Shown here one piece after another: positions 15,666 through 24,319 of a stretch of 64,000 nucleotides of DNA (position 1 is its first letter; every line of letters begins with the position of its first letter). This DNA is from JACCVL01 sp963704295 (GTDB lineage: Bacteria; Actinomycetota; Actinomycetes; Propionibacteriales; Nocardioidaceae). The DNA is taken from positions 1,922,001 to 1,986,000 of the forward strand of contig OY969884.1 of NCBI GenBank assembly GCA_963704295.1. The letters are read 5' to 3'. Below the pieces are notes generated by a model. The model saw only the letters and a list, made by a program, of their open reading frames with translations. It was not told where the DNA came from and made no database searches. A program made the position numbers and the translations under genes.

Positions 15666-15827
15666 ATGGCGAAGCGTCTCGTCTCCCTCGCCGCTGCCGC
15701 TGCCCTGGCCGCGGGCGTCGCGCTCAGTGTCGGTGGCTCGGCCACCTCGGCAGCTGCCGGAAACTCGTGGGAGCGCCAGGCACCGGGAAGCTCCTGGGGC
15801 CAACAGTCCGGTAACTCCTGGGAGTGA
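15666..15827 (+). CDS. 53-residue secreted peptide with G-[NS]-S-W repeats
   Basis: A strong GGAGG (15656-15660) precedes ATG 15666. The peptide starts MAKRLVSLAAAAALAAGVAL and has a classical Sec signal ending near SATSAAA (cleavage around residue 31). The mature part is only about 22 residues with three Trp-containing units, GNSWE, GSSWG and GNSWE, separated by Gln/Gly/Ser. Many actinobacteria carry short secreted proteins of this size whose roles are unknown. I do not recognise a family. It lies 42 bases before a membrane SpoIIE phosphatase on the same strand, but its own leader suggests independent control. Confidence 0.7.
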   Translation: MAKRLVSLAAAAALAAGVALSVGGSATSAAAGNSWERQAPGSSWGQQSGNSWE

Positions 15828-15869
15828 CCCCCGGCTCGCGCTGCCGGGGCTGACCGGGACGAGCGAGCC

Positions 15870-18224
15870 GTGCAAAGGCGCGTTGCCAGGTACACCCTCG
15901 TCCTAGCCCTCGCGACGGTCGTCGTCGTCCTGACCGGGGTGCTGCTGGACGTCCAGCCGCCACAGTCCGCGGCCTGGGGATGGTTGCCCGTGCTCGGCGT
16001 CGGGCTGGCGGCGGCCGAGTTCCTGCGGGTCCGGTTCCGCCGCGGTGACGACGTCGACGCGATCACCCTGTTCGAGGCCGTGCTGGCGCCGGTGATCGTC
16101 ACCTTCCCCACTCCCCAGGTGGTGGTGACGGTCGCGCTGGCCCAGGCCGCGACCGCGGTCTGGCGGCGCAACGAGTGGGTCAAGGCGGCCTTCAACGTCA
16201 CCATGTGGTCGCTCGCGGCGGCGGTGGGCAGCGTGACCCTCGGCCTGCTCACGAACACGGTCGCGATCACGCTGGAGTCCCTGGGCTACGTCATGGTCGC
16301 GCTGACCGCGGTCGCTGTGGTCAACAACGTCGCGTTCACGCTTGTCCTGGTGCTGAGCAGCGGGCAGTCGCTCGGATCGGTGCTGCGCGGGCTGGCGCCG
16401 GTCATCCTGCCCGGCTGGGTCGCCGGCTGGGGGGTCAACCTGCTGATGGGGCTGCTGTTCGTGACGGCTTTCGCCGGTCACCCGGCGGCGGCGCTGCTGT
16501 TCCCGGTCCCCCTGGTGGTGCTGCACCTGGCCTACCGCGGCTACGTCGCGGCCCGGGTCGACCGGCTCCGCCTGACCGGGCTGCGGGAGGCGGCGCACGT
16601 TCTCTCCGAGCCGCTGCACCCCCGTGAGGCCATCGGCGACTACCTCCGCGAGGTGGTGACCAGCTTCGAATGCCGGGCCGCTGCCCTGGTGCTGCGTACC
16701 GAGTCGGGGGAGCACGAGACCTACCTGCTGGTCGCCGACAAGGGGTCCGCGCAGCCGATCGCCCCCGCGCACGTGACCCCGCGCCGGTCGACGCAGCTGG
16801 AGCGGGAGCTTGCCGAGGCGCAGGTGGCCGTGCGGGTCACCGCGACCGACGGTACGGCGACGAGCGGTCGGCTGGAGGAGGCCGGCTGGCGGGACCTGCT
16901 GTGCGCCCCCCTGGTCGGTGAGCGGCGGCGGATCGGGTCGGTGGTGGTGTTCGACCAGACCGGCCTGGAGGGCACGCCGCGCGCGGACCTGGCCGTGCTG
17001 GAGGCGCTGGCCCGGGAGACCGCGCACACCCTCGCGCGTGGTCGGCTGCTGGAGTCGGTGCTCGAGGAGCGGCGCAAGCTGGACCAGATCGTCAGCACCA
17101 CCTCCGACGGCATCTTCACGGTCAGCAGCCAGGGGGTCCTGCTGAGCTGGAACCCCGCCTGCGAGCGGATCACCGGGCTGCCCGCCGGCGAGGTCATGGG
17201 TCGCACCGACGTGATGCGGCGGCTGGAGGCGCAGACGGCCAGTGGACTGGCGATCGACCTGAACCGCTGGGCCGCCGATCCCGCCCTTCCCCGGGACATC
17301 CTGGTCAGCACGGCGGACGGGTCACGCCGGAGGCTGTCCTGCTCGATCACTCCGGCGACCGAGGCCGACGGTGACGACGCCACCTTCGTCGTCGTCGCGA
17401 GGGACATCACCCCCGCCGAGGAGTACGAGGAGCTGCGCGGGCAGTTCAGCCAGCTGGTCGAGGCGCAGGCAGCGCAGCGGCTGGTGGTCGAGCACCTGCA
17501 GCGCGCGGTCGCCCCCGACCCGCCCGACGTCGACGGCACCGACATCGCCGTGACCTACCTGGCCTCGGACCCGAGTGCACCAACCGGCGGTGACCTCTAC
17601 GACTGGCGGCTGCTGCCCTCCGGGGAGCTGCACGTCGCGGTCGTGGACGCGCTGGGACACGGGGTGGTGGCCACGAAGGCGGCGCTCACGGTGATCTCGA
17701 CGCTGCGCTTCGTCACGATGGACGGCACGCCGCTCGAGGACGTCGTCGGCCGGGCGGATCGGCTGCTCGCCGCGCAGGACGCCGACCTCGCGGCCACTGT
17801 CGTCGTGGTCCGCTACCAGCCGGCCACCGGCGAGCTCAGGGTGGTCTCCGGCGGCCATCCTCCGGCGCTGGTCGTGCAGTCCGGTGGCCGCGTCACCCAG
17901 CTAGCGACCACCGGTGGCGCGATCGGATGGCCGGGGGTCGGCAGCGACAACGTCGCCACCGCCCACCTGGCGGTGGGGGAGTCCCTGGTGCTCTACACCG
18001 ACGGGCTGATCGAGGCCCGCAAGAACGTGCTGGAGGGGATGGACTCGCTCATCCGGCACGCCGGCGAGGTGTCCCATTTGCCGGCAGAGGATTACGCCCG
18101 CGAGCTGGTGGAGCGGGCGCTCGCCGGCGCGGAGCGACGTGACGACAGCCTCGCGCTGGTGATCCGGCGCACCCACGCCCGGGCTCGCATGATCACCGGG
18201 CAGTTGGAGGAGCGGCTCGCCTGA
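15870..18224 (+). CDS. membrane SpoIIE-family protein phosphatase with GAF and PAS domains
   Basis: 784 residues. Six or so hydrophobic helices fill residues 5-215 (MASE-like membrane sensor). A GAF domain follows (about 235-390, with RDLLCAPLVGERRRIGSVVVFDQ), then a PAS domain (about 400-510, DQIVSTTSDGIFTVS ... FVVVARDIT), a short coiled linker, and a C-terminal PP2C/SpoIIE phosphatase (about 545-770). Metal-binding acids are kept in GGDLYDW, VVDALGHG and RRDDSLAL. Such enzymes dephosphorylate STAS anti-anti-sigma factors and so release stress sigma factors. The GTG start at 15870 places the first helix at residue 7. The target could be the SigB/F-type factor at 5083, but nothing in the sequence proves it. 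Confidence 0.9.
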   Translation: MQRRVARYTLVLALATVVVVLTGVLLDVQPPQSAAWGWLPVLGVGLAAAEFLRVRFRRGDDVDAITLFEAVLAPVIVTFPTPQVVVTVALAQAATAVWRRNEWVKAAFNVTMWSLAAAVGSVTLGLLTNTVAITLESLGYVMVALTAVAVVNNVAFTLVLVLSSGQSLGSVLRGLAPVILPGWVAGWGVNLLMGLLFVTAFAGHPAAALLFPVPLVVLHLAYRGYVAARVDRLRLTGLREAAHVLSEPLHPREAIGDYLREVVTSFECRAAALVLRTESGEHETYLLVADKGSAQPIAPAHVTPRRSTQLERELAEAQVAVRVTATDGTATSGRLEEAGWRDLLCAPLVGERRRIGSVVVFDQTGLEGTPRADLAVLEALARETAHTLARGRLLESVLEERRKLDQIVSTTSDGIFTVSSQGVLLSWNPACERITGLPAGEVMGRTDVMRRLEAQTASGLAIDLNRWAADPALPRDILVSTADGSRRRLSCSITPATEADGDDATFVVVARDITPAEEYEELRGQFSQLVEAQAAQRLVVEHLQRAVAPDPPDVDGTDIAVTYLASDPSAPTGGDLYDWRLLPSGELHVAVVDALGHGVVATKAALTVISTLRFVTMDGTPLEDVVGRADRLLAAQDADLAATVVVVRYQPATGELRVVSGGHPPALVVQSGGRVTQLATTGGAIGWPGVGSDNVATAHLAVGESLVLYTDGLIEARKNVLEGMDSLIRHAGEVSHLPAEDYARELVERALAGAERRDDSLALVIRRTHARARMITGQLEERLA

Positions 18225-18237
18225 GCGGACGGACCGG

Positions 18238-19815
18238 TCAGTCGTCGTGCGGTGCCACGACCACGCGGTTGCCACCGGCCCGCTTCGCTGCGTACATCGC
18301 CTGGTCGGCGCGATGCATCCAGCCGGCCGGCTGGACCGGGTGACAGCGCTCGGCCACCCCCACCGACAGCCGCAGACGCGCACCGGTGTCCAGGTCGGCG
18401 ACGGCGTGGATCACCCGCTCGCCGATCCCGTGCAGGAGCTCGGGATCGTGGCCCGGGACCGCGGCGAGCACGACGAACTCGTCCCCCCCGATTCTTCCCA
18501 CCATGTCGTCGGCTCGGCTGGCCGCCTGCAGACCCTGGGCGACCAGCCGCAGCAGGTCGTCGGCGACCACGTGCCCGAGCGTGTCGTTGATCGACTTGAA
18601 GCCGTCGATGTCGACCAGCAGCAGCGCCCACTGCCCCTCCGGGTCGAGGGCCGCTGCCTCCACCAGCGGCATCAGTCCGCGCCGGTTCAGCAGCCCGGTG
18701 AGCTCGTCTCGCCGGGTCAGTCCGTCCAGCACGCGCTGCCTGATCTGCAGCTCGTCTTGGCTCAGGTGCAGGTCGAGCACGCCGCGGAGCACCTCGTCGA
18801 GGCTGGTCAGCCGGGCCTCCCACCGGGACGCGAGCCGGGCCACGTCGGAGGTCGGGTCGGTGGCGCCGGGGACCGTGCACCGAGCGCGCTCCCATAGATA
18901 GCCAGCCATCGAGTCGTCGTCCACGGCCATCCGCTCGACGACCTCCCGCTCGGCGACACAGACCCTCCGCGCGCGTTCCACCGCACCGAGACGCTGCAGG
19001 GCGCGCAGCCGGGACGCTCGCAGGATCGGTTCCAGCGACTGCAACAGGGTCAGATCCTCCCGGTCGAGGACACGGTCCAGTTCCTCCACGGCGGCCTCGG
19101 CATCGCCGGTCCAGGCCGCGACGACGGCCGCCCAGACCTCCAGACGGATCACCCCGACGGCACCCTCCGGGGTGCAGGCGGCGGCATCCTCCGCGAGGCT
19201 GAACGCTCGCTCGAGCTGTCCGGCGTCCGGCTCGTACGGCGCGACCCGAGCGTGCCGGAGAGCCTCGCGGAGGATGTCGGTCGCGGTGTCCTGCGCGATC
19301 ACGAACCGCTCGAACGCGGTGGTCAGCTCGGGGTTCAGCCGGCGGCACAGTTGCCCGAGCTCGAGTGCCCGCAGCCGGAGGCCGAGCATCGTCGCGGTGA
19401 CCCACATCTCGATCAGCGCGGTGACCCAGTCCGAGTCCTCGAAGACATGGTCCCCGGCCCTGGCAAGCAGTCGCTCCGCCTGCTGATGCAGGTCCAGCCC
19501 GCGAACCAGCTCGCCCGAGCTCCGGGCCAGACTCGCCAGCATGCTCAGCGCCGTGGCCGTCAAGGCAGCCGAACCGGCGGAGCGGGCCTCCTCCAGGCAG
19601 CGCCCGGCGGCGTCGGTCGCGGCCGGGAGCCGGCCGGCGCTGTCGTGGGCGATCGCGATGGTGTACTGGGCCAGCGCCGACCAGCGAGGGTCCTCGGCGC
19701 GGTCGGCGAGCAGGTCCTCGAGCTCGGCGACGACCGCGTCCGCCTCGCCGGCCTGGGCTCGGTCGATCCACCGGTCGAACTCGTCGACGTCGGGATGCAG
19801 GCCCGTGGTGGTCAC
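18238..19815 (-). CDS. diguanylate cyclase (GGDEF) with N-terminal TPR-like repeats
   Basis: 525 residues. Residues 1-340 are alanine/leucine-rich helices with tetratricopeptide-like periodicity (for example DRAEDPRWSALAQYTIAIAHDSAGRL). The C-terminal GGDEF domain (about 350-515) begins LTRRDELTGLLNRRGLMPL and has an intact RIGGDEFVVLA active site, with YAAKRAGGNR near the end. It should make c-di-GMP in the cytoplasm. An RxxD inhibitory site is not evident before GGDEF. GTG 19815 was chosen because GATACT lies six bases upstream (leaderless pattern); an in-frame extension to 19917 reads poorly as protein. It is convergent with the SpoIIE gene and divergent from larE. Confidence 0.88.
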   Translation of the reverse strand: MTTTGLHPDVDEFDRWIDRAQAGEADAVVAELEDLLADRAEDPRWSALAQYTIAIAHDSAGRLPAATDAAGRCLEEARSAGSAALTATALSMLASLARSSGELVRGLDLHQQAERLLARAGDHVFEDSDWVTALIEMWVTATMLGLRLRALELGQLCRRLNPELTTAFERFVIAQDTATDILREALRHARVAPYEPDAGQLERAFSLAEDAAACTPEGAVGVIRLEVWAAVVAAWTGDAEAAVEELDRVLDREDLTLLQSLEPILRASRLRALQRLGAVERARRVCVAEREVVERMAVDDDSMAGYLWERARCTVPGATDPTSDVARLASRWEARLTSLDEVLRGVLDLHLSQDELQIRQRVLDGLTRRDELTGLLNRRGLMPLVEAAALDPEGQWALLLVDIDGFKSINDTLGHVVADDLLRLVAQGLQAASRADDMVGRIGGDEFVVLAAVPGHDPELLHGIGERVIHAVADLDTGARLRLSVGVAERCHPVQPAGWMHRADQAMYAAKRAGGNRVVVAPHDD

Positions 19816-19821
19816 AGTGTC

Positions 19822-19880
19822 AGTATCGGGATCGGGCCGGCGACATGTACCCCCGATTCGCCGATCGGTCCACTTAGGGT
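19822..19880. promoter_or_regulatory. divergent -10 pair for the GGDEF gene and larE
   Basis: On the minus strand GATACT (19827-19822) is six bases from GTG 19815. On the plus strand TAGGGT (19875-19880) is six bases from GTG 19887. The two promoters share about 50 bases, and both predict leaderless mRNAs. Confidence 0.5.
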
Positions 19881-19886
19881 GGGTCC

Positions 19887-20780
19887 GTGACGGACCAGGT
19901 GTCGACGCCAGCATCACCCGATCGGTCCATGCCGGTGGCCGACGACCTCGCTCCCCTCGTGTCGGACCTGGACGCGCGGTTGCGGGCCTACGGCTCGATG
20001 CTGGTGGCGTTCAGCGGGGGGGCGGACTCCGCCCTCCTGCTCGCGGCCGCGGTGCGCGCGCTCGGTTCCGCGCGGGTGGTGGCGGCCACCGCCTACTCCC
20101 CGTCCCTGCCGACTGCCGAGCGGGCGGCGGCGGCGGCGTTCTGCGCCGGGCTCGGAGTTCGCCAGGTGACCCCGGAGACCGACGAGCTGGACCGGGAGGG
20201 CTATCGCGCCAACGCGGGTGACCGGTGTCGCTTCTGCAAGTCCGAGCTCCTGGACACGCTCCGGCCACTCGCCGATCGGCTCGGCCTCGCGGTGGTGGCG
20301 ACCGGAACGAACGCGGACGATGTCGTGGCCGGCTTCCGCCCCGGCATCGCGGCCGCGGCGGCCCGCGGGGCGGTCACGCCGCTGCTCGACGCGGGACTCG
20401 GCAAGCGGCAGGTGCGGGCGGTGTCGCGGCAGTGGGGTCTCGTCACCTGGGACAAGCCGGCCGCCGCCTGCCTCAGCTCGCGGATCGCCTACGGCGTCCA
20501 GGTCAGCCGCGAGCGGCTGCAGCGGGTGGAGCGGGCCGAGGCTGCGCTGCGCGCGGTGCTGCATGCCGATGGCGTCGAGGTGCGGCAGGTGCGGGTCCGA
20601 GACCTCGGCGATCGTGCGCGGATCGAGGTGGACCCGGCCGCCGTGCCGGCGGTCGACGCGTCACACTCAGCCCACGCGGCGGTGCGCGACTGCGGTTTCG
20701 ACCTCGTCGAGGTGGACCCGCGCGGATTCCGCTCCGGCTCGATGAACGAACTGCTCGTGGAGCCGGAGCGCTGGCGCTGA
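19887..20780 (+). CDS. larE: LarE-type ATP-dependent sulfur transferase
   Basis: 297 residues of the PP-loop (ATP pyrophosphatase) superfamily. The P-loop SGGADS is at 43-48. GDRCRFCKSELLD (C114, C117), ATGTNADD and DKPAAACLSSRI (C195) are LarE landmarks. LarE builds the nickel-pincer cofactor of lactate racemase and related enzymes. Known: some LarEs sacrifice a single Cys, while others such as that of Thermotoga use three Cys to hold a [4Fe-4S] cluster. The CxxC plus a third Cys here fits the cluster type. larB and larC are not in the window, so the cofactor pathway cannot be confirmed locally. Confidence 0.88.
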   Translation: MTDQVSTPASPDRSMPVADDLAPLVSDLDARLRAYGSMLVAFSGGADSALLLAAAVRALGSARVVAATAYSPSLPTAERAAAAAFCAGLGVRQVTPETDELDREGYRANAGDRCRFCKSELLDTLRPLADRLGLAVVATGTNADDVVAGFRPGIAAAAARGAVTPLLDAGLGKRQVRAVSRQWGLVTWDKPAAACLSSRIAYGVQVSRERLQRVERAEAALRAVLHADGVEVRQVRVRDLGDRARIEVDPAAVPAVDASHSAHAAVRDCGFDLVEVDPRGFRSGSMNELLVEPERWR

Positions 20781-20864
20781 GACAACCCGATTGGTGCGGG
20801 GTCCGCCGCCCCGTACGCTGCTGCGCAGGCCCTGACGGGCAACCCCACTCCAGCGAGGTCAACG

Positions 20865-21248
20865 GTGCCGACGGGCAAGGTCAAGTGGTATGACGCCGAG
20901 AAGGGCTTCGGCTTCCTCACCGCTGACGAGGGCGGCGACGTCTTCGTCCGGTCCGCTGCGCTGCCCGCGGGCACCGAGACGCTGCGATCGGGGAGCCGGG
21001 TCGAGTTCGGCATTGTGCAGGGGCGCAAGGGGGACCAGGCGCTGCAGGTCCGGCTCCTGGACTCGCCGGCGTCGGTCTCCCGGGCCCGCCGCAAGCCGGC
21101 CGAGGACATGTCGGTGATCGTCGAGGATCTGATCCGGCTGCTCGACCGGCTCGGCAACGACTACCGGCACGGCCGGCACCCGGAGGGCCGCTCTGCGCAG
21201 AACACTGCCGCTCTGCTCCGCGCCCTCGCCGACGAGCTCGACCTCTGA
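20865..21248 (+). CDS. cold-shock domain protein with C-terminal extension
   Basis: 127 residues. Residues 1-66 form a cold-shock domain with RNP motifs KGFGFLT and DVFVRSAAL. The N-terminal MPTGKVKWYDAEKGFG is diagnostic and fixes the GTG start. A 60-residue helical extension follows (EDMSVIVEDLIRLLDRLGNDYRHGRHPEGRSAQ-like, rich in Leu/Arg). It is the nucleic-acid-binding type seen as cspB-like genes beside DUF3027 in other actinobacteria. A TACGCT hexamer about 45 bases before the start is a likely -10, giving a short leader with a GCCCTGACGGGC hairpin. Confidence 0.92.
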   Translation: MPTGKVKWYDAEKGFGFLTADEGGDVFVRSAALPAGTETLRSGSRVEFGIVQGRKGDQALQVRLLDSPASVSRARRKPAEDMSVIVEDLIRLLDRLGNDYRHGRHPEGRSAQNTAALLRALADELDL

Positions 21249-21257
21249 GCGGCGGCG

Positions 21258-22751
21258 TCACACCTGCGCAGGGGGCCGGCGCTCGCGCTCCCGTAGTCGC
21301 ACCGTCGCGCGGATGACGAAGGTCGTCCAGGCAAGCAGCAGCGCCGCGGCGACGCCGAGGCTCACCCGGGCGGGGGACAGCGGCAGCGCGATCCCCAGGA
21401 ACCCACCGACCACCCACGACAGCTGCATCAGTGTCTCGGCCCGCGCGAAGACGCTCGTCCTGACGTTCTCCGGCACGTCTCGTTGGATCAGCGCGTCGAG
21501 GGACAGCTTGCCCAGCGCCTGACAGATCCCGACGGTGAGGCCGAGGGCGATCGCGATCGGAAGCGAGTACGCCAGCGCGGCGAGCACGACCATCGTCACG
21601 TCGGCGAGCAGAACGACCACGACGGTGATCTCGGGGCGCCGGGTGCGCAGCACCGCTGCCAGTCCGGTCCCGATGGTGTTCCCGAGACCGGCAGCGCCCA
21701 CCACCAGCGCCAGCAGCAGCGTCGTCCGGTCCTCCCAGCCGGGGAACGGTCGGTCGCGCAACAGGAAGGCCATGAACATCACGAGGAACCCGGACAGGAA
21801 GCGCAGCCCCGCGTTGCACCGCAACCCGGCCACCACGATCGGCGTGATGCCGGCGATCCGCGCGAGCCGACCACCGCCGAGGTCGGCGAGCTCGACCTGG
21901 TCCTCACCGGTCGAGGAGTCCACCCGCGCCGGCAGCAGCACCGCCAACACGGTCGCGACGGCGAACAGGACGAACGCGTAACGCAGCGCCCACTCGGGGC
22001 CGAGTTGCGCGAACGCGACGGCGATCGGTGCCGAGACGGCCGCAGCCGCCGTGCCGGTCAGACCGAGCCGGGAGTTGCCCTCGACGAGGGTGAACCCCCC
22101 CGGCAGGACGCGCGGGACGGCGGAGGCCTTGGTGACGCCGTAGGCCTTGGAGGCGACCAGAACACCGAGTGCGCCGAGGAACAGGGCGGGCGAGCTGGTC
22201 TGGACCGACCCCACCAGGGTCAAGGCGCAGACGGCACGCACCGCCATCGTTCCGCCGATCGCCCACCGCCGGCCCCGGCGGTAGCGGTCGAGGAACGGGC
22301 CGATCAGCGGCGCAACCACCGCGAACGGCAGCATCGTGAGGGCCAGGAACTGGGCGACCTGCCCCCGCGCCTCGCCGGTGGGCACCTGGAAGAACAGCGT
22401 GCCGGCGAGGGCCACCGCGACCGCCGCGTCCCCTGCCGTGGAGAAGGCGTGCATCTCCAGCAGCCGGGCCATGCCGGACTCTCCGGCCCCCTGGGCATGG
22501 GTCAGCCGCCGCGCCCCGCGAACCGTGCGGCCGGCGAGTCGCCCGGTGGCCCGTGCTGCGCGCCCGGTCGACTGGCCCGTCGTCCGAGCGGCCCGCCCAC
22601 TCGCCCGGAGCGCCCGGCGGGCTCGCTCACGACGGTCTGCGGCGTCTGTCTGGCCGGTGGCCGCCGCCCGGTCCGGACCCGAGGTGCCGCCCGGTTGCTG
22701 CGACGGCTCTGGGCTCTCCCGGCCCGCAGGGTCGTTCTCGGTGGACGGCAC
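21258..22751 (-). CDS. MFS transporter with basic N-terminal extension
   Basis: 497 residues. The first 85 are hydrophilic and Arg/Ala-rich (RRALRASGRAARTTGQ-type repeats) and precede about 12 membrane helices from HAFSTAGDAAVAVALAGTLFF onward. FLDRYRRGRRWAIGG matches the loop after helix 2. The likely role is efflux; substrate unknown. Known context: a homologue lies between the cold-shock gene and DUF3027 in mycobacteria. GTG 22751 was chosen because CAGGAT lies six bases before it on the minus strand and upstream reading is not protein-like; a start nearer helix 1 is possible. Convergent with the cold-shock gene, nine bases apart. Confidence 0.85.
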   Translation of the reverse strand: MPSTENDPAGRESPEPSQQPGGTSGPDRAAATGQTDAADRRERARRALRASGRAARTTGQSTGRAARATGRLAGRTVRGARRLTHAQGAGESGMARLLEMHAFSTAGDAAVAVALAGTLFFQVPTGEARGQVAQFLALTMLPFAVVAPLIGPFLDRYRRGRRWAIGGTMAVRAVCALTLVGSVQTSSPALFLGALGVLVASKAYGVTKASAVPRVLPGGFTLVEGNSRLGLTGTAAAAVSAPIAVAFAQLGPEWALRYAFVLFAVATVLAVLLPARVDSSTGEDQVELADLGGGRLARIAGITPIVVAGLRCNAGLRFLSGFLVMFMAFLLRDRPFPGWEDRTTLLLALVVGAAGLGNTIGTGLAAVLRTRRPEITVVVVLLADVTMVVLAALAYSLPIAIALGLTVGICQALGKLSLDALIQRDVPENVRTSVFARAETLMQLSWVVGGFLGIALPLSPARVSLGVAAALLLAWTTFVIRATVRLRERERRPPAQV

Positions 22752-22757
22752 CCGACA

Positions 22758-22882
22758 ATCCTGCCGCACCCGACACCGCGGAGCGCACGCCCAGCGCGCG
22801 CCACCGCCGGTCTCGGGGCGGCGTCGCCGGCCCCGGTCGTAGCCGGGTCCGCTGTCCCGGGGCCAGCCCGGTGTGTGAGGAT
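22758..22882. promoter_or_regulatory. divergent -10 pair, MFS gene and DUF3027 gene
   Basis: On the minus strand CAGGAT (22763-22758) stands six bases before GTG 22751. On the plus strand GAGGAT (22877-22882) stands seven bases before GTG 22890. Both match nAnnnT only, so they are weaker than the TAGGGT cases. Confidence 0.35.
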
Positions 22883-22889
22883 CGGCGGC

Positions 22890-23678
22890 GTGCCGAGCCC
22901 TCCGAGTGCCGTCCGAAACCGTGCCGATGCCGCCCTGGTGACGGCCGTCGAGGAGGCACGCGCCGCCGCGGTCGAGGTGGGTGGCGCCGGTGCCGTCGGT
23001 GAGCACCAGGGCCATCGGGTCGAGGGCGACCGGGTGGTGAGCCATCTGTTCGGGAACACGCAGCGCGGGTACCGCGGCTGGCAGTGGTCGGTGACGGTCA
23101 GCCGGGCCTCCCGGCAGCGGACCGTCACCGTCAACGAGGTCGTGCCGATCCCGGGTCCGGACGCGATCGTGGCTCCGCCCTGGGTGCCCTGGTCCGAACG
23201 GCTGCAGCCGGGCGACATCGGGCCTGGCGACCTGCTCCCGGTCGAGGACGACGACCCGCGGCTGGTCCCCGGCTGGTTCGCGGGTGATCCGGCGACCGAG
23301 CCGCTCCGCGACGACGCGTCGGTGCGATCGGTTGCGGACGAGGTCGGGCTGGGCCGTGAACGCGTGCTGTCGCTAGCGGGTCGCGATGCCGCCGCGGAGC
23401 GGTGGTACGACAGCGACCGCGGACCCGCCGCCGCCGTGGCCGAGGGAGCGCCGGGCCGGTGCGTGAGCTGCGGCTTCCTGCTGCGTCTCGGTGGGCCGCT
23501 GGGCGTGCTCTTCGGCGTGTGCGCCAACGGGAACGTCGCGGACGACGGAGGGGTGGTCGCGCTCGATCACGGCTGCGGGGGGCACTCGGACGTACGGATG
23601 CCGGCCGCGCGGACCGAGCAGCGGCTGCCAGAGCCGGTCGTCGACACGGTCGCCTACGAACCGCTCAGCTGGGACTGA
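22890..23678 (+). CDS. DUF3027 domain protein
   Basis: 262 residues. DUF3027 is an actinobacterial family of unknown function. Here the motif-like core is HLFGNTQRGYRGWQWSVTV, EVVPIPGPDAIVAPPWVPWSER, LQPGDIGPGDLLP and, near the C-terminus, a CVSCGFLLRLGGPLG...FGVCANG...DHGCGGHSD stretch whose four Cys and one or two His suggest a zinc site. It has no signal peptide or membrane helix. Divergent from an MFS gene and close to a cold-shock gene, as in mycobacteria (Rv0877 position, from memory). Function not known. Confidence 0.9.
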   Translation: MPSPPSAVRNRADAALVTAVEEARAAAVEVGGAGAVGEHQGHRVEGDRVVSHLFGNTQRGYRGWQWSVTVSRASRQRTVTVNEVVPIPGPDAIVAPPWVPWSERLQPGDIGPGDLLPVEDDDPRLVPGWFAGDPATEPLRDDASVRSVADEVGLGRERVLSLAGRDAAAERWYDSDRGPAAAVAEGAPGRCVSCGFLLRLGGPLGVLFGVCANGNVADDGGVVALDHGCGGHSDVRMPAARTEQRLPEPVVDTVAYEPLSWD

Positions 23679-23744
23679 GCAGCGGCCCGTCCGCTCTGGC
23701 GCGATCGAGCACGGCGCGGAGCACCTGCCGGATCTCGTGCCGGC

Positions 23745-24197
23745 TCAGCCGGCGGGTCCGGCGTCACCGTCCGCTGGCCGGCCGCGCCGGCCGCGCAGGT
23801 GCGTCCGCCGGCGCCGGCAGTATTCCCAGCCGACCAGGCCCAGCCCGAAGCCCGCCAGGCACGTCCACAGCCACCACAACCGTCCCGCGTCCTGCAAGGC
23901 GGAGAAGAACGGCAACAGCGCGACGAACGCCACCAGCCAGAGCAGGGCGCCGAACCCGATGGTCCGCACCCCGTCCACGTCCAGCGGTTCCACCTCGGCG
24001 ACCAGGTACGTCCGGTTGGCGAACTCGTGCTCGGTGACGTCCGGGCGTCCGAACTCGTGCGGAGTCGCCGGCTTCAGCAGCTCGCCGCTCTCCCTCAGCT
24101 GCTCCACCCGGTCTTGGACCTTCTCGTGCACCCGGGCCCGCGGGCTCGATCGACGGCCTCCGCCGGGGCGGGACTCGGGCGGGTCCGGCTGGTCCAC
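23745..24197 (-). CDS. DUF2530 small membrane protein
   Basis: 150 residues. The first 65 are charged. Then VEPLDVDGVRTIGFGALLWLVAFVALLPF and LWWLWTCLAGFGLGLVGWEYCRRRR form two membrane helices followed by an Arg-rich cytoplasmic tail, the DUF2530 pattern. GTG 24197 was preferred because TACCCT (24209-24204, minus strand) lies six bases upstream; GTG 24215 in frame is an alternative and overlaps that promoter. It is divergent from marR, as in mycobacteria. Function unknown. Confidence 0.85.
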   Translation of the reverse strand: MDQPDPPESRPGGGRRSSPRARVHEKVQDRVEQLRESGELLKPATPHEFGRPDVTEHEFANRTYLVAEVEPLDVDGVRTIGFGALLWLVAFVALLPFFSALQDAGRLWWLWTCLAGFGLGLVGWEYCRRRRTHLRGRRGRPADGDAGPAG

Positions 24198-24203
24198 ACC
24201 GTC

Positions 24204-24209
24204 AGGGTA
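24204..24209 (-). promoter_or_regulatory. -10 element for the DUF2530 gene
   Basis: TACCCT on the minus strand lies six bases from GTG 24197 and decides that start. Confidence 0.45.
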
Positions 24210-24284
24210 GGTCACGGCCGCAACCGGTCGCTGGGGCGGCCGACCGCGCACCGGGTGGGCCGCGACCGGCGGGCCCTCCGAAAC

Positions 24285-24312
24285 TTGTTTAGCAAGGCTA
24301 ACGAGGTAGGGT
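24285..24312 (+). promoter_or_regulatory. marR promoter with MarR-type inverted repeat
   Basis: TTGTTT (24285-24290) and TAGGGT (24307-24312) are spaced by 16 bases and would start transcription at GTG 24320. The palindrome TTAGC-AAG-GCTAA (24289-24301) sits between them and overlaps the -35, an ideal place for autorepression by the MarR product. Confidence 0.6.
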
Positions 24313-24319
24313 GGCCGTC

